NCBI GenBank assembly: GCA_012744475.1
Contig: JAAYBV010000063.1
Coordinates: 1 to 64,000, forward strand
Direction of reading: 5' to 3'
Length of the DNA stretch: 64,000 bases
DNA from: Phycisphaerae bacterium
GTDB taxonomy: Bacteria; Planctomycetota; Phycisphaerae; Sedimentisphaerales; Anaerobacaceae
Shown: positions 28,524 through 37,223 of the stretch, piece after piece
Layout: each line of letters begins with the position of its first letter
How positions within the stretch are numbered: position 1 is the first letter of the stretch
Notes under the pieces: generated by a model
Database searches by the model: none
What the model was told of the DNA's origin: nothing
What the model saw: only the letters and a program-made list of their open reading frames with translations
Made by a program: the position numbers and the translations under genes

Positions 28524-28925
28524 TGAAAGGCTGCCGAGGGCGGCTTCGTGCCGGACGCCGCGTGAGCGGCCGACGTCCCCAAGGGCCGGCCCGCCCCGTG
28601 GATGGTCTTCCGCCTGATGGAGACGCTCGGTGTCTGTCGTCTGGCAGCGGTCGTCAAGGTCGGCGATACCATTGCCGACGTCGAGGAGGGCCTCAACGCA
28701 GGCGTCTGGACCGTCGGTGTCACGTAGACAGGGAACCTGATCGGCCTGACGCAGGCGGAGCCCGGTGCGCTGGATCGAAGGGACCTGGAGCGGCGAACCC
28801 AAGCAGCAGAGCAGACCCTTCTGGAGGCCAGCGCCCACTTTGTGACCGAGTCATCTGCCGACCTGCCTGCGGTCATCAGACAGATCGAGGAACAGCTCCA
28901 ACACGGCGTCGTGGGCCACTCCTGA
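28524..28925 (+). pseudogene. phnX: phnX (phosphonoacetaldehyde hydrolase) remnant
   Basis: One plus-strand frame reads as the C-terminal half of phosphonoacetaldehyde hydrolase: AAEGGFVPDAA, stop, [20 protein letters not shown], then [25 protein letters not shown], stop, TGNLIGLTQAEPGALD and a normal C-terminus ending at the TGA of 28923-28925. Two in-frame stops interrupt it (TGA 28563-28565 and TAG 28725-28727), and the N-terminal half with the catalytic nucleophile is missing. About 130 of the usual 265-275 residues remain. The gene is dead; no other phosphonate gene is in the window. Confidence 0.85.
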
Positions 28926-28973
28926 AGATACAGCCGCCGATTTTCCCCCAACCGCAGAACCGCCCACTCCAAA

Positions 28974-29048
28974 TAGCCCCAAGGGGATTCGAACCCCTGT
29001 CGCCGGGTTGAAAACCCGGTGTCCTAGGCCTGCCTAGACGATGGGGCC
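28974..29048 (-). tRNA. tRNA-Glu (anticodon UUC)
   Basis: A 75-base cloverleaf on the minus strand. The anticodon arm is CCGGG-TTTTCAA-CCCGG with TTC at positions 34-36; the T-arm contains GGTTCGAATCC; the acceptor GGCCCCA pairs with TGGGGCT, with discriminator A. The CCA end is not encoded. It begins seven bases after the ferredoxin stop codon on the same strand. Confidence 0.96.
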
Positions 29049-29055
29049 AACCGTG

Positions 29056-29226
29056 CTACAGACTTATTGCCTCAACGGGGCACGCATCGATGCAAGCCCC
29101 GCAATCGATGCAGGAATCCGGGTCAACGACGGCCTTGCCGCCCGCCATGCTGATTGCATTGCTGGGACACTCATCGACGCAGGTCTCACATCCGGTGCAT
29201 TTTGCCTTGTCTACTTCAGCCGGCAT
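29056..29226 (-). CDS. 2[4Fe-4S] ferredoxin
   Basis: A 56-residue bacterial-type ferredoxin. Two cluster motifs are complete: Cys10, Cys13, Cys16 and Cys20 (CTGCETCVDECP), and Cys39, Cys42, Cys45 and Cys49 (CIDCGACIDACP). It is a low-potential electron carrier, suited to anaerobic metabolism. AAAGGG lies about eight bases upstream of the ATG. Only seven bases separate its stop from tRNA-Glu, so both are likely on one transcript. A possible promoter lies at 29277-29304. Confidence 0.93.
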   Translation of the reverse strand: MPAEVDKAKCTGCETCVDECPSNAISMAGGKAVVDPDSCIDCGACIDACPVEAISL

Positions 29227-29276
29227 CCAGCTACCCTTTCAAATTAGGAACCATGAATCTCATCAGAAAGCACGGA

Positions 29277-29304
29277 ATGATAACGCATCTTCCCGTAAAT
29301 ACAA
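29277..29304 (-). promoter_or_regulatory. possible promoter of the ferredoxin/tRNA-Glu unit
   Basis: On the minus strand, TTGTAT (29304-29299), a 16-base spacer and TATCAT (29282-29277). A leader of about 45 bases would follow. Confidence 0.45.
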
Positions 29305-29499
29305 CCCAAAATTTGCGTCAAAATGGCAGGGGGAAGCCTATGTCGGCCATGTCGCCCCCCATTGTCCGCCAGTCGTCTTGCCGCCGGGTCTTGGGCCGGA
29401 TTCGACGTAACGGCATACGACAGATCCAGCCGAAGGTTCTTTGCGGGCCGAACACCCAAGGTCAGGCGCTATGGCAGCAGGTGTGTGAATGGGCAAGCG

Positions 29500-31953
29500 T
29501 CAGCGGGCTGGCAGGAGCGTGCCCGGCGACCACCCCGATCCGAGCGAGAGCTTGGGCCTGCGACCCTCCTTCAGGGCCGCCGCCATGGCGCGGACCAGGT
29601 CACTGCCATCCGAGCCGGCCATCCAGTCCAACACTCTGTCGAAATCGGCGCCTTGGGTGGCGCCCAGAAGATAGACGGTCATGAGACGAACCGGCCACTG
29701 ACCGTGATGTAGGTTCTTGCCCGCCGCGGCGGTCAGTCCCTGGTCGAGCGGCATCGAAAGCAGGTCCGCCGTCGCATTGACCTTGACGGCCCAATCGCGT
29801 TCATCCTGGCTCAGGAGCAGGCCGGGATCCTTCAGGAGTGCCGAGCGGAGCAAGTCCGGCAGCCATGCGGCGTACCGATAGGGGTAAAGCGTGCCATGCT
29901 GAGCCATGGCGTGCTGCTCCCGCAGAAGGCCGGTGAACAACTGCGAGGTCCGCACCTTCTGCGCTTCCTGCTCGGACGAGAGAGAATCCACTCGGCTGCG
30001 AACATACGCGGCGGTCACGTCCACCTTCGGACGCCGTACAACGATCGTCACAGGCTCCAGGTCGGCAATCCCGTTGCGAATCAGCCCCTCCGGCGTCGTG
30101 ACAGGGTCGAGATACAGCGTGAATTGAATCTCCAGGTTCGCCTGGGGATAGTCCAATAGAATCCGCCGAAGCAGGCCGGTCGACAGTCTCACCGAAGTGC
30201 TCAGGCTCCGCCCCGGCTGCACCGTCAGGGCCGTACGAATGGTTTCAACCACGAGGTTGGAGATCTCCCTCTGGATGTCTCCGCCGACGCGGGCGTCGAC
30301 CCGAATCCGACCCGCAAACAGGCCGTTCTCCGTAACCACCAGAGGCTCGGCGCCCCGGTTGGTGATCGTGACGGTGGCGTCGATGTCGGCGCCGTAGGCC
30401 AGTTCGCTTCCGCGCGCGCCGAACTGCACTTCGAACCTCTTGGCAGGCGGCAAGAACGCCGGGATAAGCGTTTGTCCGAGACTCTGATGCAAGTACGTAG
30501 TCATCGCGGCCGGATCGACAGGCGGAACGTACGCACTGCCGATCGTCCTGAGAATCTCGCTGGCCTGTTCAGCCGCCAACGATCCGGGGTCCTTGCCAAT
30601 GGCGGTGCGAAGTGTGGAGATCGCGCCGGCTTTGTCCTGCTCGACCAACTGAATCTGCGCCTGCACGATATCGGCGATCTGGTTGTGCTCAAACGATTGC
30701 AGCACAGGCTTGGCCCATTCGAGCTGACCGTTCATGCCCAGGGCATAGGCCAGTAGCGCCCCGGCATCGGGCGAATTCGGCTCGACCGAGTAGCTCTTGT
30801 TGGCCCAATCCAGCGCCTTGACCGGGTTGGGGTCGGCGAAGCAGTAGAACCAGGCAAGGTCCTTGGAGGTCAACGGCCGTGTGAGCGTGACCCCGCCAGA
30901 CTGGCCTTGCCCCAGCGACAGGATGCGCTCAGCCTGCTGTCCGGCTTGATCGAGCAGACGTCTGGCTTCCTGCTGGTTTCCCAGCCGTGCGGCCGCCCTG
31001 GCGGCGGTCGCTTCCAGCAGAAGATCGAACTGCCCCTGCCGGCGAACGCTCTCGGCGATCTGAAGGCAGATATCCTGGCCGCCCTCGCCGTTATAACAGG
31101 CAATCGCCCACGGCAGATAGATGCCGGACGGCAGCGGCTCGGTCGGGCGTTGGTAGCGAAAGAGCTCCGCGCCGTATCGGAGGGCCTCGGCGGCGACCTG
31201 ATAGAGTCCCAGCCGCTGGGCATAGAGCGCGAAGTTCCGAACCGCCTCGGCATCGAGCGGCTTCTCACGGAACGCCAGCCGCAGATGTTCGAGGAAGGCG
31301 GCAGGACCGATCTCGTTTGGCGCCACTTCCGCCAGCTTCGCAAACGCCAGCGTATTGTGCTTGTTGCTGTTGTAGGCCTGGAGGAAATAGAACTTCGCGC
31401 GCTGGGCGTCGGCCTTCTGCTGCATGACCAGCCCCAGGGCCGTGGCCAGCTCTGAATCGACCGCTGCGTTTCTGTTGCCGATCCGCCGGACCAGGTCTTC
31501 GAGCACCCTTTCACGACCGTCCTGGCTGTTCTGTCGCGCCAGGAGGTAGCGAATGGCCTCGGCGACAACCGCGCGGTCCGCCTGTTCGCTCACATAGCTT
31601 TGTAGAGCAGCCAGAATCTGAGCCGAGTAGTCTTTCGTGGTGGAGCGGGTCGCTAATCTCAACAGGAGCGGCTCGACGCCCGATGCCTGAGGGTCCAGCC
31701 GCTTGGCCGCAATCAGCAGGACGACCGCCTGGTCGATCACAGGCCCGTCCACATCGAGCGCGTGCGTCAACTCCCGGGCAATCTGCACGAACCGGTCCGC
31801 TGCTGAAGATGAGCGGAGCCTGTCAGAGGCGTCGGCGTGCGGCGTCGCAGGAGGCGAGGCGACGGTCGGCCAGGGAGACGGCGCTTGCGCGCGAACACTG
31901 CAGGCAAGCAGAACCGCTGTGAGGAGCACCACGACCGACCTGTCCCTGAACAT
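29500..31953 (-). CDS. secreted TPR-repeat protein of unknown function
   Basis: An 817-residue exported protein. ATG 31953 is used because GGAGA is well spaced and the signal peptide MFRDRSVVVLLTAVLLACSVRA follows; in-frame codons upstream reach 32124. Residues 100-520 are helical repeats of TPR type (AKFYFLQAYNSNKHNTLAFA, LAWFYCFADPNPVKALDWAN). A beta-rich domain follows (VTITNRGAEPLVVTENG), which resembles immunoglobulin-like folds. It lies 176 bases downstream of murJ on the same strand. I cannot name a function. Confidence 0.8.
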   Translation of the reverse strand: MFRDRSVVVLLTAVLLACSVRAQAPSPWPTVASPPATPHADASDRLRSSSAADRFVQIARELTHALDVDGPVIDQAVVLLIAAKRLDPQASGVEPLLLRLATRSTTKDYSAQILAALQSYVSEQADRAVVAEAIRYLLARQNSQDGRERVLEDLVRRIGNRNAAVDSELATALGLVMQQKADAQRAKFYFLQAYNSNKHNTLAFAKLAEVAPNEIGPAAFLEHLRLAFREKPLDAEAVRNFALYAQRLGLYQVAAEALRYGAELFRYQRPTEPLPSGIYLPWAIACYNGEGGQDICLQIAESVRRQGQFDLLLEATAARAAARLGNQQEARRLLDQAGQQAERILSLGQGQSGGVTLTRPLTSKDLAWFYCFADPNPVKALDWANKSYSVEPNSPDAGALLAYALGMNGQLEWAKPVLQSFEHNQIADIVQAQIQLVEQDKAGAISTLRTAIGKDPGSLAAEQASEILRTIGSAYVPPVDPAAMTTYLHQSLGQTLIPAFLPPAKRFEVQFGARGSELAYGADIDATVTITNRGAEPLVVTENGLFAGRIRVDARVGGDIQREISNLVVETIRTALTVQPGRSLSTSVRLSTGLLRRILLDYPQANLEIQFTLYLDPVTTPEGLIRNGIADLEPVTIVVRRPKVDVTAAYVRSRVDSLSSEQEAQKVRTSQLFTGLLREQHAMAQHGTLYPYRYAAWLPDLLRSALLKDPGLLLSQDERDWAVKVNATADLLSMPLDQGLTAAAGKNLHHGQWPVRLMTVYLLGATQGADFDRVLDWMAGSDGSDLVRAMAAALKEGRRPKLSLGSGWSPGTLLPAR

Positions 31954-32129
31954 CCGTTTCTCCTTGAAGGCATAGTACGAGCCTTGTATCAACAGGGTAT
32001 TTCGGGCGACGGCCCTGCTCGCTTTAGATGTTATCGCCACAAGGACCGAGGATTTCCCATCATTTGGACGGGCGCAGGTCCGATAAGTTCCGGGTGATGT
32101 CGCGAAGCGGGTTGGCCAGGCCAATACCC

Positions 32130-33722
32130 TCAGGGCCTAGCCACGACCCCCTTCGTTCTCCTGCCTCCAAGCAGCAGCCCGAGCATTTCGATGTGCAGGA
32201 GCCAGGAGGCCAGTAGATACGCGACGGCGGCGGCCGGTATGGCCAGGGACAACTGAAGGGCAATACCGTGGTACCGCAATGCGTACATCACGGTCAACAG
32301 GACGACCTCCATGCAGATCGTCGCACCGATCGTTTGCAGGATCGCCCGCCCCATTCCGTGGAGAAAGCCGGAGCCCAATCGATGTCGCAGGACGGTCATG
32401 AGAATCCCAACCTGGATGTACGAGCAGATGGCGGTCGATGCGGCCAACCCGCCGCAGCCGAGGAACCACACCAACGTCAGGTTCAGACAGACGTTGACCA
32501 GCACCGCAACCGCCGCGCTCCTGGCCGGAACACCCGACTCCTGAAGCGCGTAGAAGACACGCGTCAACACCTGCTGAGCGAAGTATCCGCTGAGCCCCAG
32601 AACGTAGAACGCCAGGGCGAAGGTCGTTCCGACGGAGTCGGCCGAACTGAATTCCCCCCGCTCGAAAAGCAGGCTGACCGTCGGCTCGCTGATCAACACC
32701 AAGCCGACCGTAGCCGGAATCGAGATGAACAACGAGCATCGCAATCCGCGCGAGACGGTGTTGCGCAGCGACACAAGGTCGTTCCGCGCCGCGTCGGCGC
32801 TCAACACCGGGAAGATGGCCGTCGCCAGAGAGATTCCAAAGACACCGAGCGGGAACTGATACAGCCGCTGCGCATAGAACAACTGTGAGACCGCTCCCTC
32901 CCATAGCGGATAATCGATTCGCCATCCGAGCAACATGAAGAAATGCCCTTTCTCCGGCGAACCGGACAACCAAAGGGCGATGAAGCTGTCTGCCAGCGTG
33001 TTGATCTGCGTGGCGGCCAGGCCGAGAATCATAGGCCCCATCAGGAGCAGCACTCTGCGAAAGGCATCCGATCGAATGTCCCATGCCGGACGCAGGTGAA
33101 CTCCGCAGGAGTGAAGCGGCGGGATGTGCATAACCAGTTGAACGAATCCGGTCAGCAGAACGGCCCCGGCCGCCAGGAAGACCTGGGTCCGCGCGGGAAC
33201 CTTCAGGGCCCATCCGCCGAAACACAAGGCCACAATCAGCAACACGTTCAGAACGACCGGGGCGGCCGCCGGGGCGGCAAAATGCCTGTGCGTGTTCAGG
33301 ATGCCGCCCAGGATCGCCACCGTGCAGACCAGGATCATGTAGGGCAGCATCGCACCGGTGAGAACGAGTTTCAGCCGGGTCGCCTCGTGGTCCGAGAGCG
33401 CGTACAGGATCCAGACCAGCGCTTCCCCTGCGATCACGATCACCGCCAGCAGAACAAACACCACCGTCGCGGCTGTCATTGCCAGTCGGTCGGCCGCACG
33501 TCGATCCCTTGCCAGCTCCCGGCTGTATACCGGGATCAGGGACGATGAGGCGGCGCCCTCGCCAAAGAGCCGACGCGAGAGATTGGGGATCATGAAAGCA
33601 ATGACCCAGCCGTCCATCACGCCGCTGGCGCCGAGAAAGAAGGCGAAGACCATGTCGCGGATCATGCCGAGAACCCGGCTGACGACGGTCAACACCACGA
33701 TTTGTCGAAACCCTTTGATCAA
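32130..33722 (-). CDS. murJ: lipid II flippase
   Basis: MOP-superfamily exporter of 530 residues that flips the peptidoglycan precursor lipid II across the inner membrane. The N-terminus IVVLTVVSRVLGMIRDMVFA is the conserved MurJ start, with GVMDGWVIAFMIPNLSRRLFGEGA next and 13-14 hydrophobic segments overall. Arg/Asp residues expected in the central cavity are present in the first helices (SRVLGMIRD). It is downstream of rodA by 42 bases, so flippase and polymerase are co-transcribed. This supports a peptidoglycan cell wall in this planctomycete. Confidence 0.93.
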   Translation of the reverse strand: MIKGFRQIVVLTVVSRVLGMIRDMVFAFFLGASGVMDGWVIAFMIPNLSRRLFGEGAASSSLIPVYSRELARDRRAADRLAMTAATVVFVLLAVIVIAGEALVWILYALSDHEATRLKLVLTGAMLPYMILVCTVAILGGILNTHRHFAAPAAAPVVLNVLLIVALCFGGWALKVPARTQVFLAAGAVLLTGFVQLVMHIPPLHSCGVHLRPAWDIRSDAFRRVLLLMGPMILGLAATQINTLADSFIALWLSGSPEKGHFFMLLGWRIDYPLWEGAVSQLFYAQRLYQFPLGVFGISLATAIFPVLSADAARNDLVSLRNTVSRGLRCSLFISIPATVGLVLISEPTVSLLFERGEFSSADSVGTTFALAFYVLGLSGYFAQQVLTRVFYALQESGVPARSAAVAVLVNVCLNLTLVWFLGCGGLAASTAICSYIQVGILMTVLRHRLGSGFLHGMGRAILQTIGATICMEVVLLTVMYALRYHGIALQLSLAIPAAAVAYLLASWLLHIEMLGLLLGGRRTKGVVARP

Positions 33723-33764
33723 ATTCGTTCCTCCCTGAACGGCGAGCCTCAGGACCGGCCCGGA

Positions 33765-35021
33765 CTACGCTTCGATACCCTTTCGCGGCGCCACGCTGAA
33801 CGGCCGGCACCGGCCCACGTTGTTCAGTAGGCCGACCGCCATCATGTTCACCAGCAGGCTGGAGCCCCCATAGCTGACGAACGGCAGGGTCAGTCCCGTG
33901 ATCGGCATCAGGCCGAGCGTCATGCCGACGTTGATTGCCACTTCGACGACGAACATGGCGACGATTCCCATCGCCATGAGCCTGCCGAACGGGTCGGTGT
34001 TGTGGACGGCGATCTCCAGGCCACAGACCACAAGCAGGACATACAGCAACAAGAACCCGATGCAGCCGATGAAACCCACCTGGTGGGCAATCACCGAGAA
34101 GATGAAATCGTTGTGTCGTTCAGGAAGGAAGTCGTATTTGACGAAGGGCCCCTGGCCGTAGCCGGCTCCGCTCCAGCCACCGGAGGCAACGGCGAACTTG
34201 GACCGGACCAGGTGGTAACCCCATTCGTTCCGCCAACTGCGCTCCGTGAACTTGCTCCCTACAAGGAGTTTGCCCAAGGCGGGATGGTTCTGGGCCTTGT
34301 CGCGCACCGACCGGCTCTGGAGCAACACGCTGCTGATTCGGACCCGTTGGTACGGCCTGAGCATGAACCACATGGCGGGACTGACCACCACCGCCAGCAG
34401 CACGATCATGGCCAGATGTCTGATCCGCGCCCCCGCCACGAACAGCATCGTGAAGAACACCGGCATCATCAGCATGACCGTACCCAGGTCGGGTTCCAGC
34501 AGAATCAGCACCATCGGGACCAGCGTCACCGCAAACGGACCCAGAAGAGCGCTGAACCGGCTGTAATTGCTCCGAAAACGCAGATACCACGCCAGGGCCA
34601 GAATGTAGGCGAGCTTGCAGAACTCCGAGGGCTGAATCGCCGGCAGGGAGTGAGAGCCGATCCTCAACACGATCCAGCGGTGGGCCCCCCCGCGCAGGGG
34701 CACGAACGGCAGCGACACGTACTTGCCCAGCAGGATCACCGCCAGCAGCAGCACGGTCGCCAGGTAGATCCAGTGGCTGACCGCCCCGAGGCGCCGATAG
34801 TTGACCAGATTGGCGGCGACGAATCCGGCCGCGCCGACCACAGCGAAAACCAGTTGCTTCTTCCAATAGCTGGCCAGCTCGGCCGCATCGCTGGCCGGGC
34901 TGGGTTCGTCGGGGTGGCCCACCACATAGATCGTGGCGATTCCGACCGCGAGCAGGCCCATCATGCAGGCTATGAGGCAGATCCGGACAGGTAAGAGCCG
35001 CCCCTTCAAGAAATTACGCAT
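33765..35021 (-). CDS. rodA: SEDS-family peptidoglycan polymerase (RodA-type)
   Basis: A 418-residue polytopic protein that polymerises lipid II into glycan chains during wall elongation. About ten membrane segments are visible. Family motifs are LLEPDLGTVML with the key acidic residue, LPERHNDFIFSVIAHQVGF and the C-terminal LPFVSYGGSSLLVN. RodA is favoured over FtsW because no division genes are near and murJ follows. ATG 35021 matches the family N-terminus. No Shine-Dalgarno is present and an extended -10 box lies seven bases upstream, so the mRNA may be leaderless. Confidence 0.92.
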   Translation of the reverse strand: MRNFLKGRLLPVRICLIACMMGLLAVGIATIYVVGHPDEPSPASDAAELASYWKKQLVFAVVGAAGFVAANLVNYRRLGAVSHWIYLATVLLLAVILLGKYVSLPFVPLRGGAHRWIVLRIGSHSLPAIQPSEFCKLAYILALAWYLRFRSNYSRFSALLGPFAVTLVPMVLILLEPDLGTVMLMMPVFFTMLFVAGARIRHLAMIVLLAVVVSPAMWFMLRPYQRVRISSVLLQSRSVRDKAQNHPALGKLLVGSKFTERSWRNEWGYHLVRSKFAVASGGWSGAGYGQGPFVKYDFLPERHNDFIFSVIAHQVGFIGCIGFLLLYVLLVVCGLEIAVHNTDPFGRLMAMGIVAMFVVEVAINVGMTLGLMPITGLTLPFVSYGGSSLLVNMMAVGLLNNVGRCRPFSVAPRKGIEA

Positions 35022-35027
35022 GTTCTC

Positions 35028-35036
35028 AGCATACCA
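35028..35036 (-). promoter_or_regulatory. extended -10 element just upstream of rodA
   Basis: On the minus strand, TGG followed by TATGCT (35033-35028). Transcription would start at about 35021, the A of the rodA ATG. The -35 region (TGTACG) is poor. Confidence 0.4.
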
Positions 35037-35154
35037 CAGGGTCCCTTCTGCGTACAGTCGCAGATGGCGAAATCGCCCTCGGTATGCCCGCGGACGGGCC
35101 CTCGATCCGCTCCCGGGCTCCAGGGCAGGAACGTCCGCTTTTTTGGTTTTGATC

Positions 35155-35183
35155 TTGATTTGGATGGCCCTTTCTGGTACGCT
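35155..35183 (+). promoter_or_regulatory. possible promoter of the dockerin-like gene
   Basis: TTGATT (35155-35160), a 17-base spacer and TACGCT (35178-35183). A leader of nearly 300 bases would follow, including the purine-rich tract. Confidence 0.4.
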
Positions 35184-35373
35184 ACGGTAGGTTTTCCAGG
35201 TCTGATGGACCGGCACCGATGGGAACAGACCGTTCCGTCAAGCGGCGGGAAGGGAGGAGCAGAGGGACGTAGAGCACTTCTGTTGCCGGCTTTTCCCGCG
35301 AGCAGGATCGCCACATCCGTGGCCGCTTGGGTTATTGGTCTGCCTCAGAAATGCCGCCATCAGCGGAACCACG

Positions 35374-35480
35374 AAGAAGAGAGAAGAGAAGAGAAGAGCA
35401 GAAGCAGACGAAACAAAACCAAGGTGGAGCGGGCGGCGTTGGCCCGCGAAGAAGAAGAGAAGAGAAAGGAAGGTTTGGTC
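35374..35480 (+). repeat. purine-rich GAGAAGA leader with internal hairpin
   Basis: Nearly all bases from 35374 to 35407 and 35447 to 35474 are purines, with repeated GAAGAGA units. In between, GCGGGC (35429-35434) and GCCCGC (35442-35447) form a hairpin. The tract ends in the GAAAGGAAGG ribosome binding region of the next gene. Confidence 0.6.
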
Positions 35481-36455
35481 ATGAAGAGGCTGAGTTTGTT
35501 GCTGGCTGTGCTGGTGCTTGGCAGCCCGGCCTTGGGGGCCGTGAGGATCATCGTCGAGCCCAACGACAATACGGCGGCGATCAAGTACGAGACGGATGGG
35601 GAGATCGTCCGGGCCTTTGCCCTGGACATCATGGTGGACGCCGGGACGATCATCGGAATCTCCGATTTCATCCGGGGCGAAAGCACCGCAGAGAACCCCG
35701 GCTATGGCATCTTCCCTGCGAACTTCGGCCGCTACATCACTGTCGACGCCGATACGGGTGAAGTCGCCACATGGGACGTGAGCAACTACACCCCCGTCGC
35801 GGATCCGTGCGATCCCGGCGCGCTGGGCGGACTGGGCACCGACGGCATCACGATCGAGATGGGCGCCCTGTACTATCCCGCCGCAGACAACTCCCCCAAC
35901 GCCCCTGGCACCAGCGGCACGCTTTGCAGGCTGACCCTCAGCACCACCGCCAACGTGACCGTGAGCCTGAACGAGGTTCGCGGCGGCGTCGTTCTGACGG
36001 ACCCGGACGTGGCAGCGACAGTCGATATGCTCCAGGCCTCGGCCATGACCGTCGTACCCGAGAACGAGCTGCTGGCGCCGAGCCATCCCGATTACGCCGA
36101 ATGGGTCGCCGTGGGCAAGCCGGTCTGCTGGGCCTATCCGAGACAGTGTCACGGTGACGCCGACGGCGTAGCCGAGGGCAATGCGAGCACCGGCTACTCT
36201 TATGTCGGCCCGCAGGACCTCAACGTCCTGGTGGCCGCTTGGCAGGTCAAGGAGCCGCCCTTCGGTCCGGGAATCGCGTCGATCGAAAACGGCATCTGTG
36301 CCGACTTCGCCCGTGATAAGGAGGGCAGCGAAGCGACCGGCTTCTACCGCGTCGGTACGACAGACCTGAATCGTCTCGTGGCCAACTGGCTGATCAAGGA
36401 AGCGCCGAAAGGCCCGGGCGTCCGGGGCGATTGTGGCGGAAGCCTGGTGCCGTAG
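35481..36455 (+). CDS. secreted protein with dockerin-like C-terminal repeats
   Basis: A 324-residue exported protein with signal peptide MKRLSLLLAVLVLGSPALG. The body (20-225) is beta-rich and resembles cohesin-like sandwiches (IIVEPNDNTAAIKYETDGEI, GTLCRLTLSTTANVTVSLNE). The C-terminus holds two similar segments, CHGDADGV...VGPQDLNVLVAAWQ and CADFARDK...VGTTDLNRLVANWL, with dockerin-like calcium loops and LNxLVAxW helices, followed by APKGPG. In Phycisphaerae such tails are common on secreted proteins. GGAAGG precedes the ATG and a strong terminator follows. Confidence 0.85.
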   Translation: MKRLSLLLAVLVLGSPALGAVRIIVEPNDNTAAIKYETDGEIVRAFALDIMVDAGTIIGISDFIRGESTAENPGYGIFPANFGRYITVDADTGEVATWDVSNYTPVADPCDPGALGGLGTDGITIEMGALYYPAADNSPNAPGTSGTLCRLTLSTTANVTVSLNEVRGGVVLTDPDVAATVDMLQASAMTVVPENELLAPSHPDYAEWVAVGKPVCWAYPRQCHGDADGVAEGNASTGYSYVGPQDLNVLVAAWQVKEPPFGPGIASIENGICADFARDKEGSEATGFYRVGTTDLNRLVANWLIKEAPKGPGVRGDCGGSLVP

Positions 36456-36532
36456 CGCCACTGCTCTTACTTATGTCGCGTCGATCCGATGGAGCACGGT
36501 GAGCGTCGGTTCGATGCCCTGGAACGTACAAC

Positions 36533-36570
36533 GAGGGCAAGTCCCATCAGTGGGCTTGCCCTCTTCTTTT
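36533..36570 (+). terminator. intrinsic terminator after the dockerin-like gene
   Basis: GAGGGCAAG (36533-36541) pairs with CTTGCCCTC (36555-36563), and CCCA/TGGG extend the stem to a four-base loop (TCAG). The T-rich TTCTTTT follows. Confidence 0.8.
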
Positions 36571-36644
36571 GCGCTTGCCTGCCCTGGGTCTGCGTGGTAT
36601 GGTCGGGATGGTTTTCCGCTGGTCCCTTCAGGAGGATTGAGCAC

Positions 36645-37220
36645 ATGAGACGCACTGCGAGCACCATCGCCTGTCTGGTCGTGGCTGTCCTGCCGATGGG
36701 CTGCCATACCCCTTCCGCGCGGCCTCCGGACGGCCAAAGCGTCGTGGTGGAAGGCGGAGGCAAGTTCCCGGCGGCGCTGGCGGGCACGTGGAAAGCGGAC
36801 CGCGACGGATGGGAGTTCGTCATCGAGCGGGATGGGCGCATCTCCTCGGCGGTCATCAGTCTCGGCCGGGTCCGCGTCACGCCGGGCAAGAGCGAGACGC
36901 TTCCCACCCAGGGAGGCGGCGAAGGACTTTTCGAACCCGGACCGTGGTCCGTCTACTGCAATCCGAAGACGAACGAGGTGATCGTCAAGATTGTCATGCG
37001 TCACGTACGCGTCGGGATGGCCGAGGCGATTCTCGAAGGCACCAGCACAGACACGTTCTCCGGCCCCATGTCGCCTGCCGACAATGTCTGGCAGGTGCAG
37101 TGGACGAACTTCAGCACCTATCAGCTCCAGATGCCTGATGGCTCTGCATCGGAATTGTCGACCGACGAAACGTATGGCGAGACGAATTCACTGACATTCG
37201 AAAGGCTGTCGCGACCGTAG
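36645..37220 (+). CDS. hypothetical lipoprotein
   Basis: A 191-residue protein with a lipobox in MRRTASTIACLVVAVLPMGC (Cys20). The mature part is beta-rich (FPAALAGTWKADRDGWEFVI, ISSAVISLGRVRVTP), recalling lipocalin-like small-molecule-binding folds, but I cannot assign a family. GGAGG lies ten bases before the ATG. It converges with the spermidine-synthase-like gene with only three bases between the stops. Confidence 0.75.
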   Translation: MRRTASTIACLVVAVLPMGCHTPSARPPDGQSVVVEGGGKFPAALAGTWKADRDGWEFVIERDGRISSAVISLGRVRVTPGKSETLPTQGGGEGLFEPGPWSVYCNPKTNEVIVKIVMRHVRVGMAEAILEGTSTDTFSGPMSPADNVWQVQWTNFSTYQLQMPDGSASELSTDETYGETNSLTFERLSRP

Positions 37221-37223
37221 GTG

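Noticed and set aside
32137-33810. 557-residue minus-strand frame parallel to murJ
   Set aside because: Same strand but another frame; Arg/Gly/Asp-rich shadow of a gene with complete MurJ features.
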